Assembly (NCBI GenBank): GCA_009784355.1
Contig: WRBU01000001.1
Coordinates: 1 to 18,682 of the forward strand
Reading direction: 5' to 3'
Origin: Defluviitaleaceae bacterium
GTDB lineage: Bacteria; Bacillota; Clostridia; Lachnospirales; WRAX01
DNA: 18,682 bases
How positions within the stretch are numbered: position 1 is the first letter of the stretch; each line of letters opens with the position of its first letter. Under the pieces are notes generated by a model, which was not told the DNA's origin, ran no database searches, and saw only the letters and a program-made list of their open reading frames with translations. This document shows positions 8,360 through 14,960 of the stretch, one piece after another. Position numbers and translations under genes: made by a program.

Positions 8360-8412
8360 AACTAAACTTGTAAAACCAACAAGTTTAGTTATCGGATTTT
8401 GTCCCAAAATCC
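8360..8412. promoter_or_regulatory. Tandem perfect hairpins in the ftsZ leader
   Basis: Two perfect inverted repeats lie head to tail 32 bp upstream of the ftsZ ATG. The first is AACTAAACTTGT at 8360-8371 against ACAAGTTTAGTT at 8379-8390 (12-bp stem, 7-nt loop). The second is GGATTTTG at 8394-8401 against CAAAATCC at 8405-8412 (8-bp stem, 3-nt loop). Neither is followed by a T-run on the minus strand, so they do not look like plain terminators; an operator or a structured leader is more likely. Confidence 0.55.
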
Positions 8413-8529
8413 CCCCGCATCTCCTTCGCTTCGCTACGTCGATGCAAGGTTGTTCATATAACTTAAAAATTAATTTTGCAGCTACGCTATAATGAATATT
8501 TTAAGTTCATTTACTATAAACAAAATAAA
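8413..8529. other. ftsQ-ftsZ intergenic remainder with a third inverted repeat
   Basis: No gene is seen here. AACTTAAAA at 8460-8468 pairs with TTTTAAGTT at 8499-8507, enclosing the 30-bp interval in between. A weaker pair, GCATC at 8417-8421 and GATGC at 8441-8445, flanks a TTCGCTTCGCTACG-type segment. I could not identify a good sigma-A promoter for ftsZ on the minus strand, so ftsZ may be read from ftsQ or from an atypical promoter. Confidence 0.4.
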
Positions 8530-9243
8530 CTATCGTGAAAGCCGGAGCCGCGGGTTGCTATCGGGATTGCGAATGTCGATAAAACCACGGTCGTGCGAGC
8601 TGTTGTTTATTATTGCGTGTAAATACCGTACTTTGCGCTCGGCATCCATTATATTGCCAAAATCAATTTCAAACAGCCCATACTGCATTAAAATCCCATG
8701 CGGATTAGAAAAATCCATTGCATCGGGGTAAAAATCGTATGCCTCAAAAATATGTAACAACAACACAATGTCGTTTCTGAGCGAGTTTTCGGCTGATAAA
8801 TATTGTCCTAATGTAGGGTCAAACACCCCAAGTCCAATGAGTCTTGGAAGGTCATTCGTGAAACTTTGTGTCATTTCCAAAACCATGCCGACATTGTCTA
8901 TTATAAAATATGCAGAGTATTGTGTGCAATAAACATTTGCGGCAGGAATACGCTCACGAATATCTATTGTGATGCTCCTTGGAAAACTGCGTGAAATATC
9001 GACGCTGTGCACAAATGGCAAATCCGCAATATCACGGGCAACACGCCCAATGTTAAAGGCAAACATGCTGTCACCGACCAAAAGACCTGATGCGTTTAAA
9101 ATTTCATTTTGAGTAATAGTATCATTGCCTGAAATTTCAATGTTTTCCATGCGAAAAAGCGGCGACATAAACACAGCCACCAACACAAAGGCAAGAACCG
9201 CCAAAATTATCACGAACAAAAATGCTTTTTGCTTTCTTTTCAT
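8530..9243 (-). CDS. ftsQ: Cell division protein FtsQ/DivIB
   Basis: FtsQ/DivIB is a bitopic membrane protein of the divisome that links FtsL/FtsB(DivIC) to the septal machinery. The 237-residue product has a short basic N-terminus, one membrane helix (about 7-28), and an extracytoplasmic POTRA domain (about 30-100) starting FRMENIEISGNDTITQNEI. That is followed by DISRSFPRSITIDIRERIP, a conserved FtsQ segment, and the beta domain (about 100-225). The ATG at 9243 is preceded only by ACAAGG, a poor ribosome binding site, and by a promoter -10 that ends 6 bp away. The next in-frame Met would delete the membrane helix, so 9243 is kept. It is followed by ftsZ after 201 bp. Confidence 0.9.
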   Translation of the reverse strand: MKRKQKAFLFVIILAVLAFVLVAVFMSPLFRMENIEISGNDTITQNEILNASGLLVGDSMFAFNIGRVARDIADLPFVHSVDISRSFPRSITIDIRERIPAANVYCTQYSAYFIIDNVGMVLEMTQSFTNDLPRLIGLGVFDPTLGQYLSAENSLRNDIVLLLHIFEAYDFYPDAMDFSNPHGILMQYGLFEIDFGNIMDAERKVRYLHAIINNSSHDRGFIDIRNPDSNPRLRLSR

Positions 9244-9249
9244 CCTTGT

Positions 9250-9279
9250 ATTCTATCACAGTTTTTACACAACTGTCAA
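9250..9279 (-). promoter_or_regulatory. Sigma-A promoter of ftsQ with an operator-like palindrome
   Basis: On the minus strand TTGACA (9279-9274) and TAGAAT (9255-9250) are 18 bp apart, and TG three bases before TAGAAT makes an extended -10 (TGATAGAAT). The spacer contains ACAGTT...AACTGT, a palindrome typical of a repressor site. Transcription would be expected to start at about 9243, the A of the ftsQ ATG. Confidence 0.6.
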
Positions 9280-9326
9280 TGCATAAAATTAATAATTTTT
9301 TGGATAATATTTACACCTATGTCAAT
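9264..9326. repeat. Pair of 17-bp direct repeats upstream of ftsQ
   Basis: TTTACAC-NNN-TGTCAAT occurs at 9264-9280 and 9310-9326, with 14 fixed bases identical and a 46-bp period. The proximal copy covers the -35 and part of the spacer of the ftsQ promoter. The distal copy has no matching -10, so it is more likely a protein-binding site than a second promoter. The rest of 9244-9373 shows no gene. Confidence 0.5.
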
Positions 9327-9373
9327 CTTGATTAAAATCATAGACTGCTCTTCCTTGCTTCTTTGGGCAGTTG

Positions 9374-9410
9374 AAAAAATGGGAATAAAACACTATTTTT
9401 TATTTTCCCA
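9374..9410 (-). terminator. Rho-independent terminator overlapping the malic enzyme stop codon
   Basis: On the minus strand TGGGAA and TAAAA pair with TTTTA and TTCCCA (two unpaired A on the 5' arm), followed by TTTTTT. The 5' arm encodes the last residues of malic enzyme (Trp-Glu-Asn-Lys), and the TAG stop at 9395-9393 is in the loop. It separates malic enzyme transcription from ftsQ. Confidence 0.75.
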
Positions 9411-10550
9411 TGCGTCACGTACAGCGGCGGCAACTGCCCTTGGCACTCGCATATCAAGGGCAGATGGGATTATGTATTCGGCATTAAGCTCTTCGGGGGT
9501 TACAAGGCTTGCAATGGCATAAGCCGCCGCAAGGTTCATTTCTTGTGTAATATCCTTTGCACGGGCATCAAGCGCGCCACGAAAAATGCCTGGGAAGGCG
9601 GCTACATTGTTTATTTGGTTTGCAAAATCGCTTCGCCCTGTTGCTACAACCGTTGCACCAGCAGCTTTTGCAAGGTCTGGCATAATTTCTGGTATTGGGT
9701 TTGCACAAGCAAATACTATTGCATTTTTTGCCATTTTAGGCACCATTTCAGGCTTTAAAATGCCTGCGGCAGAAACGCCGATAAACACATCCATGCCCAT
9801 TATTGCAGCATCAAGACCGCCTGATATGTTTTGTTTATTGGTAATTTTTGCTAACTTATTAAGCCGCTCGCTTGTTTGTTCTTCATCCGAACGAATGACC
9901 CCACGGCTGTTCATTAATGTAATATTGGCAAATCCGTCAGCAAATAAAAGCTCTGCAATAGCACATCCAGCCGCCCCTGCACCGCTTATCAACACCCTTG
10001 CATCTTTGCCTTTGCCCACTACTTTTAATGCATTGGTAAGTCCTGCAAGGGTTACAACTGCCGTGCCGTGCTGGTCGTCATGGAAAATGGGGATGTCGCA
10101 CATTTCTTTTAGCATTGCCTCTACTTCAAAGCAACGTGGGGCGGCAATGTCTTCAAGGTTTATACCGCCGAAAGAACCCGCCAAAAGTGCCACGGTATGG
10201 GCAATTTCTTTTGCGTCTTTGCTGCGGATGCATAGGGGAATAGCATCCACATCGGCAAAAGCCTTGAATAATGCGGCCTTACCTTCCATAACAGGCATTC
10301 CCGCTTCGGGCCCAATGTCGCCAAGCCCAAGCACTGCCGTGCCGTCTGTTACCACAGCAACTGTGTTCCAACGGCGGGTCAAGTCAAAACTGCGGCTTAC
10401 GTCCCGCTGAATTTCAAGGCATGGCTCGGCAACCCCTGGGGTGTACGCTATTGCCAAATCTTCTGGCGACAAAATGTCTGCCCGTACTTTAATTTCAAAT
10501 TTTCCCCGCCACTGCTCGTGCTTTTGGATAGCAAGTGATTTTTCGCTCAT
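9393..10550 (-). CDS. Malic enzyme, NAD(P)-dependent, short bacterial type
   Basis: Catalyses oxidative decarboxylation of malate to pyruvate and CO2 in the cytoplasm, yielding NAD(P)H. The 385-residue product has the length of the short bacterial malic enzymes (YtsJ/MaeB N-terminal type), without a phosphotransacetylase extension. Conserved stretches include AYTPGVAEPC (35-44), the malate- and metal-binding regions around E133-D134 and FHDDQHGTA (156-164), the dinucleotide loop ISGAGAAG (188-195) and ATGRSDFANQINN (303-315). After the loop the second Rossmann strand ends in MNSRG, where many relatives have an Asp; this could favour NADP, but that is inference. The ATG at 10550 follows AGGGG by 10 bases; the TTG at 10559 is too close to that site. 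It follows the membrane-protein gene by 54 bp and ends in its own terminator. Confidence 0.94.
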   Translation of the reverse strand: MSEKSLAIQKHEQWRGKFEIKVRADILSPEDLAIAYTPGVAEPCLEIQRDVSRSFDLTRRWNTVAVVTDGTAVLGLGDIGPEAGMPVMEGKAALFKAFADVDAIPLCIRSKDAKEIAHTVALLAGSFGGINLEDIAAPRCFEVEAMLKEMCDIPIFHDDQHGTAVVTLAGLTNALKVVGKGKDARVLISGAGAAGCAIAELLFADGFANITLMNSRGVIRSDEEQTSERLNKLAKITNKQNISGGLDAAIMGMDVFIGVSAAGILKPEMVPKMAKNAIVFACANPIPEIMPDLAKAAGATVVATGRSDFANQINNVAAFPGIFRGALDARAKDITQEMNLAAAYAIASLVTPEELNAEYIIPSALDMRVPRAVAAAVRDAWENKK

Positions 10551-10604
10551 AACTACCAAATCCCCTTTTAGTTGAAATTTATTTGTAATTGTGTTAAAAT
10601 ATCT

Positions 10605-11498
10605 TTAATCGTCATTTTTATCATTGTTATCCCGCCTGCCAAAAGGATTGCCCATGTTTAGTATTTCATTAATGCGGCGTTCCATTTCTTCCAGCCTTTG
10701 TTTGTGCACATCCAAAACGTCAAAGTACCACAGAGCAAAAGCAAGGGCGAAAAATGCCAAAAGCAGATGGCGGAGCAAGAAAACGGGCAAATGTATAAAA
10801 ATATTTGTATTTAAGCCAAAATTAGCGATGATAACATCAATGCCAAATGATGCTAAAAAATATGCCGCAAGAAACAGAATCAAAATACCAAAGCTACGAA
10901 ACCATTGACCACGTACCAAAAAACGGCTGTATGAAATTGCATTTAGTCCCCACCGACCTTTATCGGCGGTTATATTATTGATAAACATCATCCCCACGCC
11001 AAAATATATAGGAATGATGATAAAAAACCCGACAAAAAATGCAGACAAAAAATACATAGCCACAGCAACCAAAGCAGTTGTTACAAGCATCTTTGGAAAG
11101 GCGGGCATTATTTGATTAAACATATCGCTAAAACTAGGGTTTTCGTTTGATGTGTGGGCTTTTGCTAAATATGTTGCAGAGGCGACGATAAGCAGTAAAA
11201 ATGCAAGCCCAATGCCGTAATACATCAGCATAAAATTATGAGCCCCTTGAGTTATTGTTATATCAAAAACGGCAGAAAGCTCCATGCGCCCTGCGGCATA
11301 GTCCTGCAAGCGTGCGGAGAGAGCATTTGATATTGACAAAAATTCTTCACGCAAATGATAGGGCAAAAACATGCGAAAAATGTATACAGGAATAAAAGCC
11401 AAAGCAGTGGCAACCGCCAAAAATTTCAATGACTTTAAATATAAACCGCCAGCGGTCGAAAAAATAGCAAATATGCTTTTTGGGGTTGGAAGTGGCAC
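10605..11498 (-). CDS. Polytopic membrane protein of unknown function
   Basis: I do not recognise the family. Starting at GTG 11498 the product is 297 residues with about six membrane helices (near 25-45, 85-108, 133-152, 153-172, 199-221 and 233-257). The tail is charged and probably a short coiled coil (HKQRLEEMERRINEIL), ending in the very acidic and polar GRRDNNDKNDD. The frame is open up to 11708, but that would overlap the SDR gene by 149 bp. GAGGT lies 7 bases before GTG 11498, and a consensus promoter sits just upstream, so the short form is strongly preferred. The neighbouring malic enzyme gene is 54 bp downstream and probably co-transcribed. A loose resemblance to six-helix bacterial membrane proteins of unknown role is all that can be said. 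Confidence 0.75.
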   Translation of the reverse strand: MPLPTPKSIFAIFSTAGGLYLKSLKFLAVATALAFIPVYIFRMFLPYHLREEFLSISNALSARLQDYAAGRMELSAVFDITITQGAHNFMLMYYGIGLAFLLLIVASATYLAKAHTSNENPSFSDMFNQIMPAFPKMLVTTALVAVAMYFLSAFFVGFFIIIPIYFGVGMMFINNITADKGRWGLNAISYSRFLVRGQWFRSFGILILFLAAYFLASFGIDVIIANFGLNTNIFIHLPVFLLRHLLLAFFALAFALWYFDVLDVHKQRLEEMERRINEILNMGNPFGRRDNNDKNDD

Positions 11499-11531
11499 TT
11501 TGGTTACCTCGGCTTCATAATTCTTTAAAGT

Positions 11532-11560
11532 ATTATAAACTATAAGTGGAGGCAAGTCAA
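11532..11560 (-). promoter_or_regulatory. Consensus sigma-A promoter for the membrane-protein/malic enzyme unit
   Basis: On the minus strand TTGACT (11560-11555) and TATAAT (11537-11532) are exactly 17 bp apart. Transcription would start near 11525, leaving a leader of about 27 nt with GAGGT correctly placed before GTG 11498. The -35 box overlaps the SDR start codon, and the spacer contains the complement of its GGAGG site. Confidence 0.8.
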
Positions 11561-12282
11561 TGCGAATATTTATTACAGGCGGCACAAAAGGAATTGGACA
11601 AGCCGCAGCATTGCATTTTGCCAAATGCGGACACCATGTGGCAATTTGCGGAAATAGCGATAAAATTGCGTGGGAACAAACCAGCAGTAATTTGCGTTTA
11701 ATAAACAAGAACTCGCTATCGTTTTTAGGAAATGTGGCAAATTACGATGATGCGGCGGCAATGATTGATGCGGCAATTAATGCATTTGGGGGCATAGACG
11801 TACTCATAAATAATGCCGCAATATCTCACGTAGGGTTTTTTGCAGACATGAAACCCCACCAATGGCAAAGGCTTATTGACGTAAATCTTAATGGTGTAAT
11901 AAATTGCAGTCATGTTGCTGTGCGTCAAATGCTTTCGCAAGAAGCAGGGGGGGCTATAATAAACATTTCATCAATATGGGGCAATGTTGGCGCAAGTTGT
12001 GAAGCGGTGTATTCCGCCACAAAGGGCGGTATTAATACCTTTACAAAAGCCCTTGCAAAAGAGCTTGGAGGAGCAAATATACGCATAAACGCTATTGCGG
12101 CAGGGGTTGTGCAAACTGGCATGAATGATTTTTTGAGCGAAGCCGAAGCCGAAGAGCTTATGTCGCAAATTCCCTTACGCCGTTTTGCAACACCGCAGGA
12201 AATAGTCGAAGCTCTTGATTTTATTGTAAGTTCCAAATATATAACGGGACAAATTATAACTATCGATGGCGGCTTGACATAA
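11560..12282 (+). CDS. Short-chain dehydrogenase/reductase (FabG-like SDR)
   Basis: A 240-residue classical SDR, a cytoplasmic NAD(P)(H)-dependent oxidoreductase. The cofactor loop TGGTKGIG is at 6-13, NNAA at 84-87, the catalytic Asn in DVNLNG at 109, Ser in NISS at 137-138, and the YxxxK pair Y151/K155. The C-terminus ITGQIITIDGGLT is typical of FabG-type 3-oxoacyl-ACP reductases, but substrate specificity in this superfamily cannot be read from motifs. No other fatty acid synthesis genes are nearby, so a FabG role is not supported by context. The ATG follows GGAGG by 8 bases. It is divergent from the membrane-protein gene and overlaps that gene's promoter; its own promoter is not obvious. 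Confidence 0.92.
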   Translation: MRIFITGGTKGIGQAAALHFAKCGHHVAICGNSDKIAWEQTSSNLRLINKNSLSFLGNVANYDDAAAMIDAAINAFGGIDVLINNAAISHVGFFADMKPHQWQRLIDVNLNGVINCSHVAVRQMLSQEAGGAIINISSIWGNVGASCEAVYSATKGGINTFTKALAKELGGANIRINAIAAGVVQTGMNDFLSEAEAEELMSQIPLRRFATPQEIVEALDFIVSSKYITGQIITIDGGLT

Positions 12283-12302
12283 ATGTGGAATTTTGATATA
12301 AT
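12274..12302 (+). promoter_or_regulatory. Perfect-consensus sigma-A promoter for the CotS-like gene
   Basis: TTGACA (12274-12279) and TATAAT (12297-12302) are separated by exactly 17 bp, a full match to the vegetative consensus. The -35 box overlaps the last codons of the SDR gene and its TAA stop. Transcription should start near 12309. Confidence 0.85.
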
Positions 12303-12307
12303 TCATC

Positions 12308-12407
12308 GTGTACGCACCTTTGAATATCTAGGAGATTTGTTTCATAGTATTTAACTATGGACTGCACACTGTGTGCAAGTCTTGCTTTGGAATTTGGAGG
12401 TGCTTTT
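12308..12407 (+). promoter_or_regulatory. Structured 5' leader of the CotS-like gene
   Basis: About 100 nt separate the predicted transcription start from the chosen GTG. Two hairpins lie back to back: CATAGT/ACTATG (12343-12348 with 12354-12359) and GACTGCACAC/GTGTGCAAGTC (12360-12369 with 12371-12381, one bulged base). Neither has a following T-run. An AGGAG at 12329-12333 has no well-placed start codon behind it. Confidence 0.5.
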
Positions 12408-13370
12408 GTGGAAGGCTTTATTAATAATATTGCGGCGGCTTTTGGGTTGTCGTGTAAAACTGTTACGAGAGAAAAGTTTGGCACAATATGCAATACGCAA
12501 AAAGGGCTTGTTAGGATACAAAAAACTGGTTTCAATCAAGGAAATATAGATGCTGTGATGTTTGGGCATGAAGTCAAAGAGCATCTTTGGAGAAATAAAT
12601 TTGAAGGCATAGACCGTTTTTTTGTAACAGAGAGCGGCTTGCCGTATCATAAAGTTGCTGATGAAATTTTCACAGCAAGCATAGCGTATAGTGCGAAAAA
12701 TGCTCAATACGCACAGCCCAAAGACTTTTTGAGTGTGGTGGACAGTCTTGGAAAAATGCACAAAATTTTAGCACAACCCAATTTTGTTAGTCAACCACGA
12801 AAAAAACAAAAGGATATTTTGCCTCAAAAGGCGATGGAAGTTTTGGAAGGTTACAAAAAAAAGCTGCTTCGTCTTGGCAAATTTTCAGAATTTGATATGT
12901 TGTTTTTGAAAGGCTGCGACATTTTTATGCCGCATATTACCGCAATGGGGGATATAGACTGTTTCCGTTTAGAGCATAATGATTATATATGTCACAACTT
13001 ATTAAAAGAGGAGAATGTATACATCGTGGATGGCAAGCCCATTTTTACAAATTTTGCTAATGCATCATATGGGCATTATTCAAATGATTTGGTGTATATT
13101 GTCAAACGATATTTGAAAGTACATCCTGCTGGAGATTTGCCGCTCAGTGATGTTTTTGATGCGTATAAAAATGCACATTGCACAGGATATGATATAGATG
13201 AGAAGGTGTTTAGAACAATGCTTTTATATCCCGATAAATTTATCAAGGTGGCTAGGGATTATTACATTAAAAAACGTAGTTTCGCCCCAAAAAATTACTT
13301 AACGCATATGGAAGAGAGCTTTGCTCGAAATACTGATGCCGAAGCATATTTGCAAAGATTAGTTAATTGA
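12408..13370 (+). CDS. CotS-family (kinase-like fold) spore-coat-related protein
   Basis: From GTG 12408 the product is 320 residues. It resembles CotS/YutH-type spore coat proteins, which have the aminoglycoside phosphotransferase/choline kinase fold. The catalytic-loop motif HxDxxxxN is present as HNDYICHN (190-197). The segment that normally reads (I/V)DFD, carrying the metal-binding Asp, reads IFTNF, with Asn at 215. A downstream YSNDLVYIVKRYLK (225-238) matches the usual HDLA...L.R helix. The loss suggests a weakened or inactive kinase. GGAGGTG lies 7 bases before GTG 12408; the upstream in-frame ATG at 12357 has no ribosome binding site and sits inside a leader hairpin. The next gene follows after 45 bp. 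Assignment to spore coat is by similarity and is not proved by the promoter, which looks vegetative. Confidence 0.75.
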   Translation: MEGFINNIAAAFGLSCKTVTREKFGTICNTQKGLVRIQKTGFNQGNIDAVMFGHEVKEHLWRNKFEGIDRFFVTESGLPYHKVADEIFTASIAYSAKNAQYAQPKDFLSVVDSLGKMHKILAQPNFVSQPRKKQKDILPQKAMEVLEGYKKKLLRLGKFSEFDMLFLKGCDIFMPHITAMGDIDCFRLEHNDYICHNLLKEENVYIVDGKPIFTNFANASYGHYSNDLVYIVKRYLKVHPAGDLPLSDVFDAYKNAHCTGYDIDEKVFRTMLLYPDKFIKVARDYYIKKRSFAPKNYLTHMEESFARNTDAEAYLQRLVN

Positions 13371-13415
13371 ATTAAATCGAAGACGGATGCAAAACTGCAA
13401 TGAGGTGAGCTAAAT

Positions 13416-14960
13416 ATGGACGAAAGAGAAAAAGACACAAGAAAACCAATACGCCGTGAAGGGGCAGAATATATCCCCGGAGGACATAAACCCGCACCCG
13501 ATGGCGGAGAAACCCGCAAGATTAGCGCACTGCCGATTAAGCCGCCTGCGAATGCGGACGATGCAAATACCCGCATGGTAAAAACCACGCCAAGCAAGAG
13601 TTCCACGGGCAAATCATCATCAAAAAAAACACCTCCAAAAAAGACTAATTACGCCATTGTGATGGTAACCACTGTTTTTGTTGCCGTCATTGCGGTTGTT
13701 TTTGTCGTTGTCTTTTTGCTGCGGGATTGGGAGCCGTCAGGAAACAACCAAAATGCTGGCAACCAAAACAGCGCGACCAACAATAATGAGAATATAAATG
13801 AAAATACAGGTTCAGACAACATTTATACATCGGCTGACCCAAACAATGCAAGTTGGACGGGGCTTATCCAAAATATTACAGGCAATCGCATAGATGTTTT
13901 TGTTTTTGAACTTAATGACACAAGGAGTTTTTTTGCCGACGGCACATCTAGCCTGCGTGACAGACTTAACAATGCTGTAACCATTACGCAATTCAATGTC
14001 GGAGACGTTATAGACATTACGCATCCCGCAAACTCAAACAATATCACCACCGCAATACAGAGTGCGGAAACCCGTTTTTATCGAGAAATATCGGGTGTTA
14101 TAATCGACACCGACCAAAATACATTGCAAATAGGGAGCAGACAGTACAACTTACAAGCTCAGCCTATCGTGCAATATAGAGGAACTGCTGTGAGCGCATT
14201 AATAATAGACCCCATAAATGTTGTGACGGTCGGGGTTTTTCAAGATAACTACGTTACGTCTATAAATATACATCACAGCCATGGCGACATTACAATAACC
14301 AGCGACGAAATTATAGCGGGCGGCATTGTTGAAATTGAAACAGTGGGCACTGGCTTTCGCACCGTCGCCCCCTTGGAGGGCGAGGAGACGACTCTACGTG
14401 TGCTTACGGGACAAAACCGAATATCCGTCCGTGGAGAATATATAGAGCCGCATACCATAGAAACCAATGTAGTGCAAGGTGCTAATGTAACGCTGTCATT
14501 GGACAACTTGGAGCTTCGCATGGGGCAGTTGACTGTAAACACTGCTGTACAAGATGCCATTATGTTTATAGGTGATAGGTGGTTTCCTGTCAATGAAGAA
14601 ATTGAGTTGCCTATTGGAAACCACACCATTGTTATAGAAGCTCCAGGACATCAAATTTTTACGCAAAGCGTTGACATAACTACAACACCGCAAACCATCA
14701 ATGCAAGCCTTACCGCTGTGACTTTAATGCGTCCCATAACCTTTGCAACAAACCCACCTGACGCAAGATTGTATATTGATGGCGTGTTTAGGGGAATAAC
14801 GCCGTTAACGCTAGATTTGGAGCTGGGTCGTCACACCGTTACAATTCTTCGTATGGGCTTTTTAGGAACACAACCAACACCTATCCAAGTAACAATGGAC
14901 AGTGATGACTTAATAAACTTCATGTTACACCCAGACCCCGCTTGGCCTGTCTTTAACTAA
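13416..14960 (+). CDS. Single-pass membrane protein with C-terminal PEGA domains
   Basis: A 514-residue bitopic protein. Residues 1-78 are a charged, Pro/Lys/Ser-rich cytoplasmic tail, 79-103 form one membrane helix, and 108-135 are an Asn-rich linker. A beta-rich extracytoplasmic region of unknown type spans about 145-365. Two PEGA-like domains follow: about 372-431 and 439-504. The second has the clear pattern NPPDARLYIDGVFRGITPLT...LGRHTVTI. PEGA domains occur in surface and S-layer-associated proteins and next to kinases; no catalytic residues are seen. The ATG follows GAGGTGA, and the gene lies 45 bp after the CotS-like gene, so the two are probably co-transcribed. The TAA stop begins a repeat element. 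Confidence 0.85.
   Translation: MDEREKDTRKPIRREGAEYIPGGHKPAPDGGETRKISALPIKPPANADDANTRMVKTTPSKSSTGKSSSKKTPPKKTNYAIVMVTTVFVAVIAVVFVVVFLLRDWEPSGNNQNAGNQNSATNNNENINENTGSDNIYTSADPNNASWTGLIQNITGNRIDVFVFELNDTRSFFADGTSSLRDRLNNAVTITQFNVGDVIDITHPANSNNITTAIQSAETRFYREISGVIIDTDQNTLQIGSRQYNLQAQPIVQYRGTAVSALIIDPINVVTVGVFQDNYVTSINIHHSHGDITITSDEIIAGGIVEIETVGTGFRTVAPLEGEETTLRVLTGQNRISVRGEYIEPHTIETNVVQGANVTLSLDNLELRMGQLTVNTAVQDAIMFIGDRWFPVNEEIELPIGNHTIVIEAPGHQIFTQSVDITTTPQTINASLTAVTLMRPITFATNPPDARLYIDGVFRGITPLTLDLELGRHTVTILRMGFLGTQPTPIQVTMDSDDLINFMLHPDPAWPVFN

Noticed and set aside
9320..9325. Second TTGACA (minus strand) upstream of ftsQ as another promoter
   Set aside because: No -10 hexamer occurs 16-18 bp downstream; kept only as part of a direct repeat.
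9586..10410. A long plus-strand open frame (274 codons) opposite the malic enzyme gene, and similar frames at 7244-8191 and 15186-15836
   Set aside because: They are antisense shadows of malic enzyme, FtsZ and the ABC permease; the opposite strand has full conserved motifs, while these lack recognisable domains.
11499..11708. N-terminal extension of the membrane protein gene up to 11708
   Set aside because: It would overlap the SDR gene by 149 bp, lacks a ribosome binding site, and GTG 11498 has both GAGGT and a consensus promoter upstream.
12329..12354. A possible tiny upstream ORF (TTG, five codons) behind AGGAG in the CotS-like leader
   Set aside because: Spacing between AGGAG and TTG is only about 2 bases, too short for initiation; nothing else supports it.
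12357..12407. ATG at 12357 as start of the CotS-like protein
   Set aside because: It has no ribosome binding site and lies at the end of a hairpin arm; GTG 12408 has GGAGGTG at good spacing, and similarity to the family begins there.
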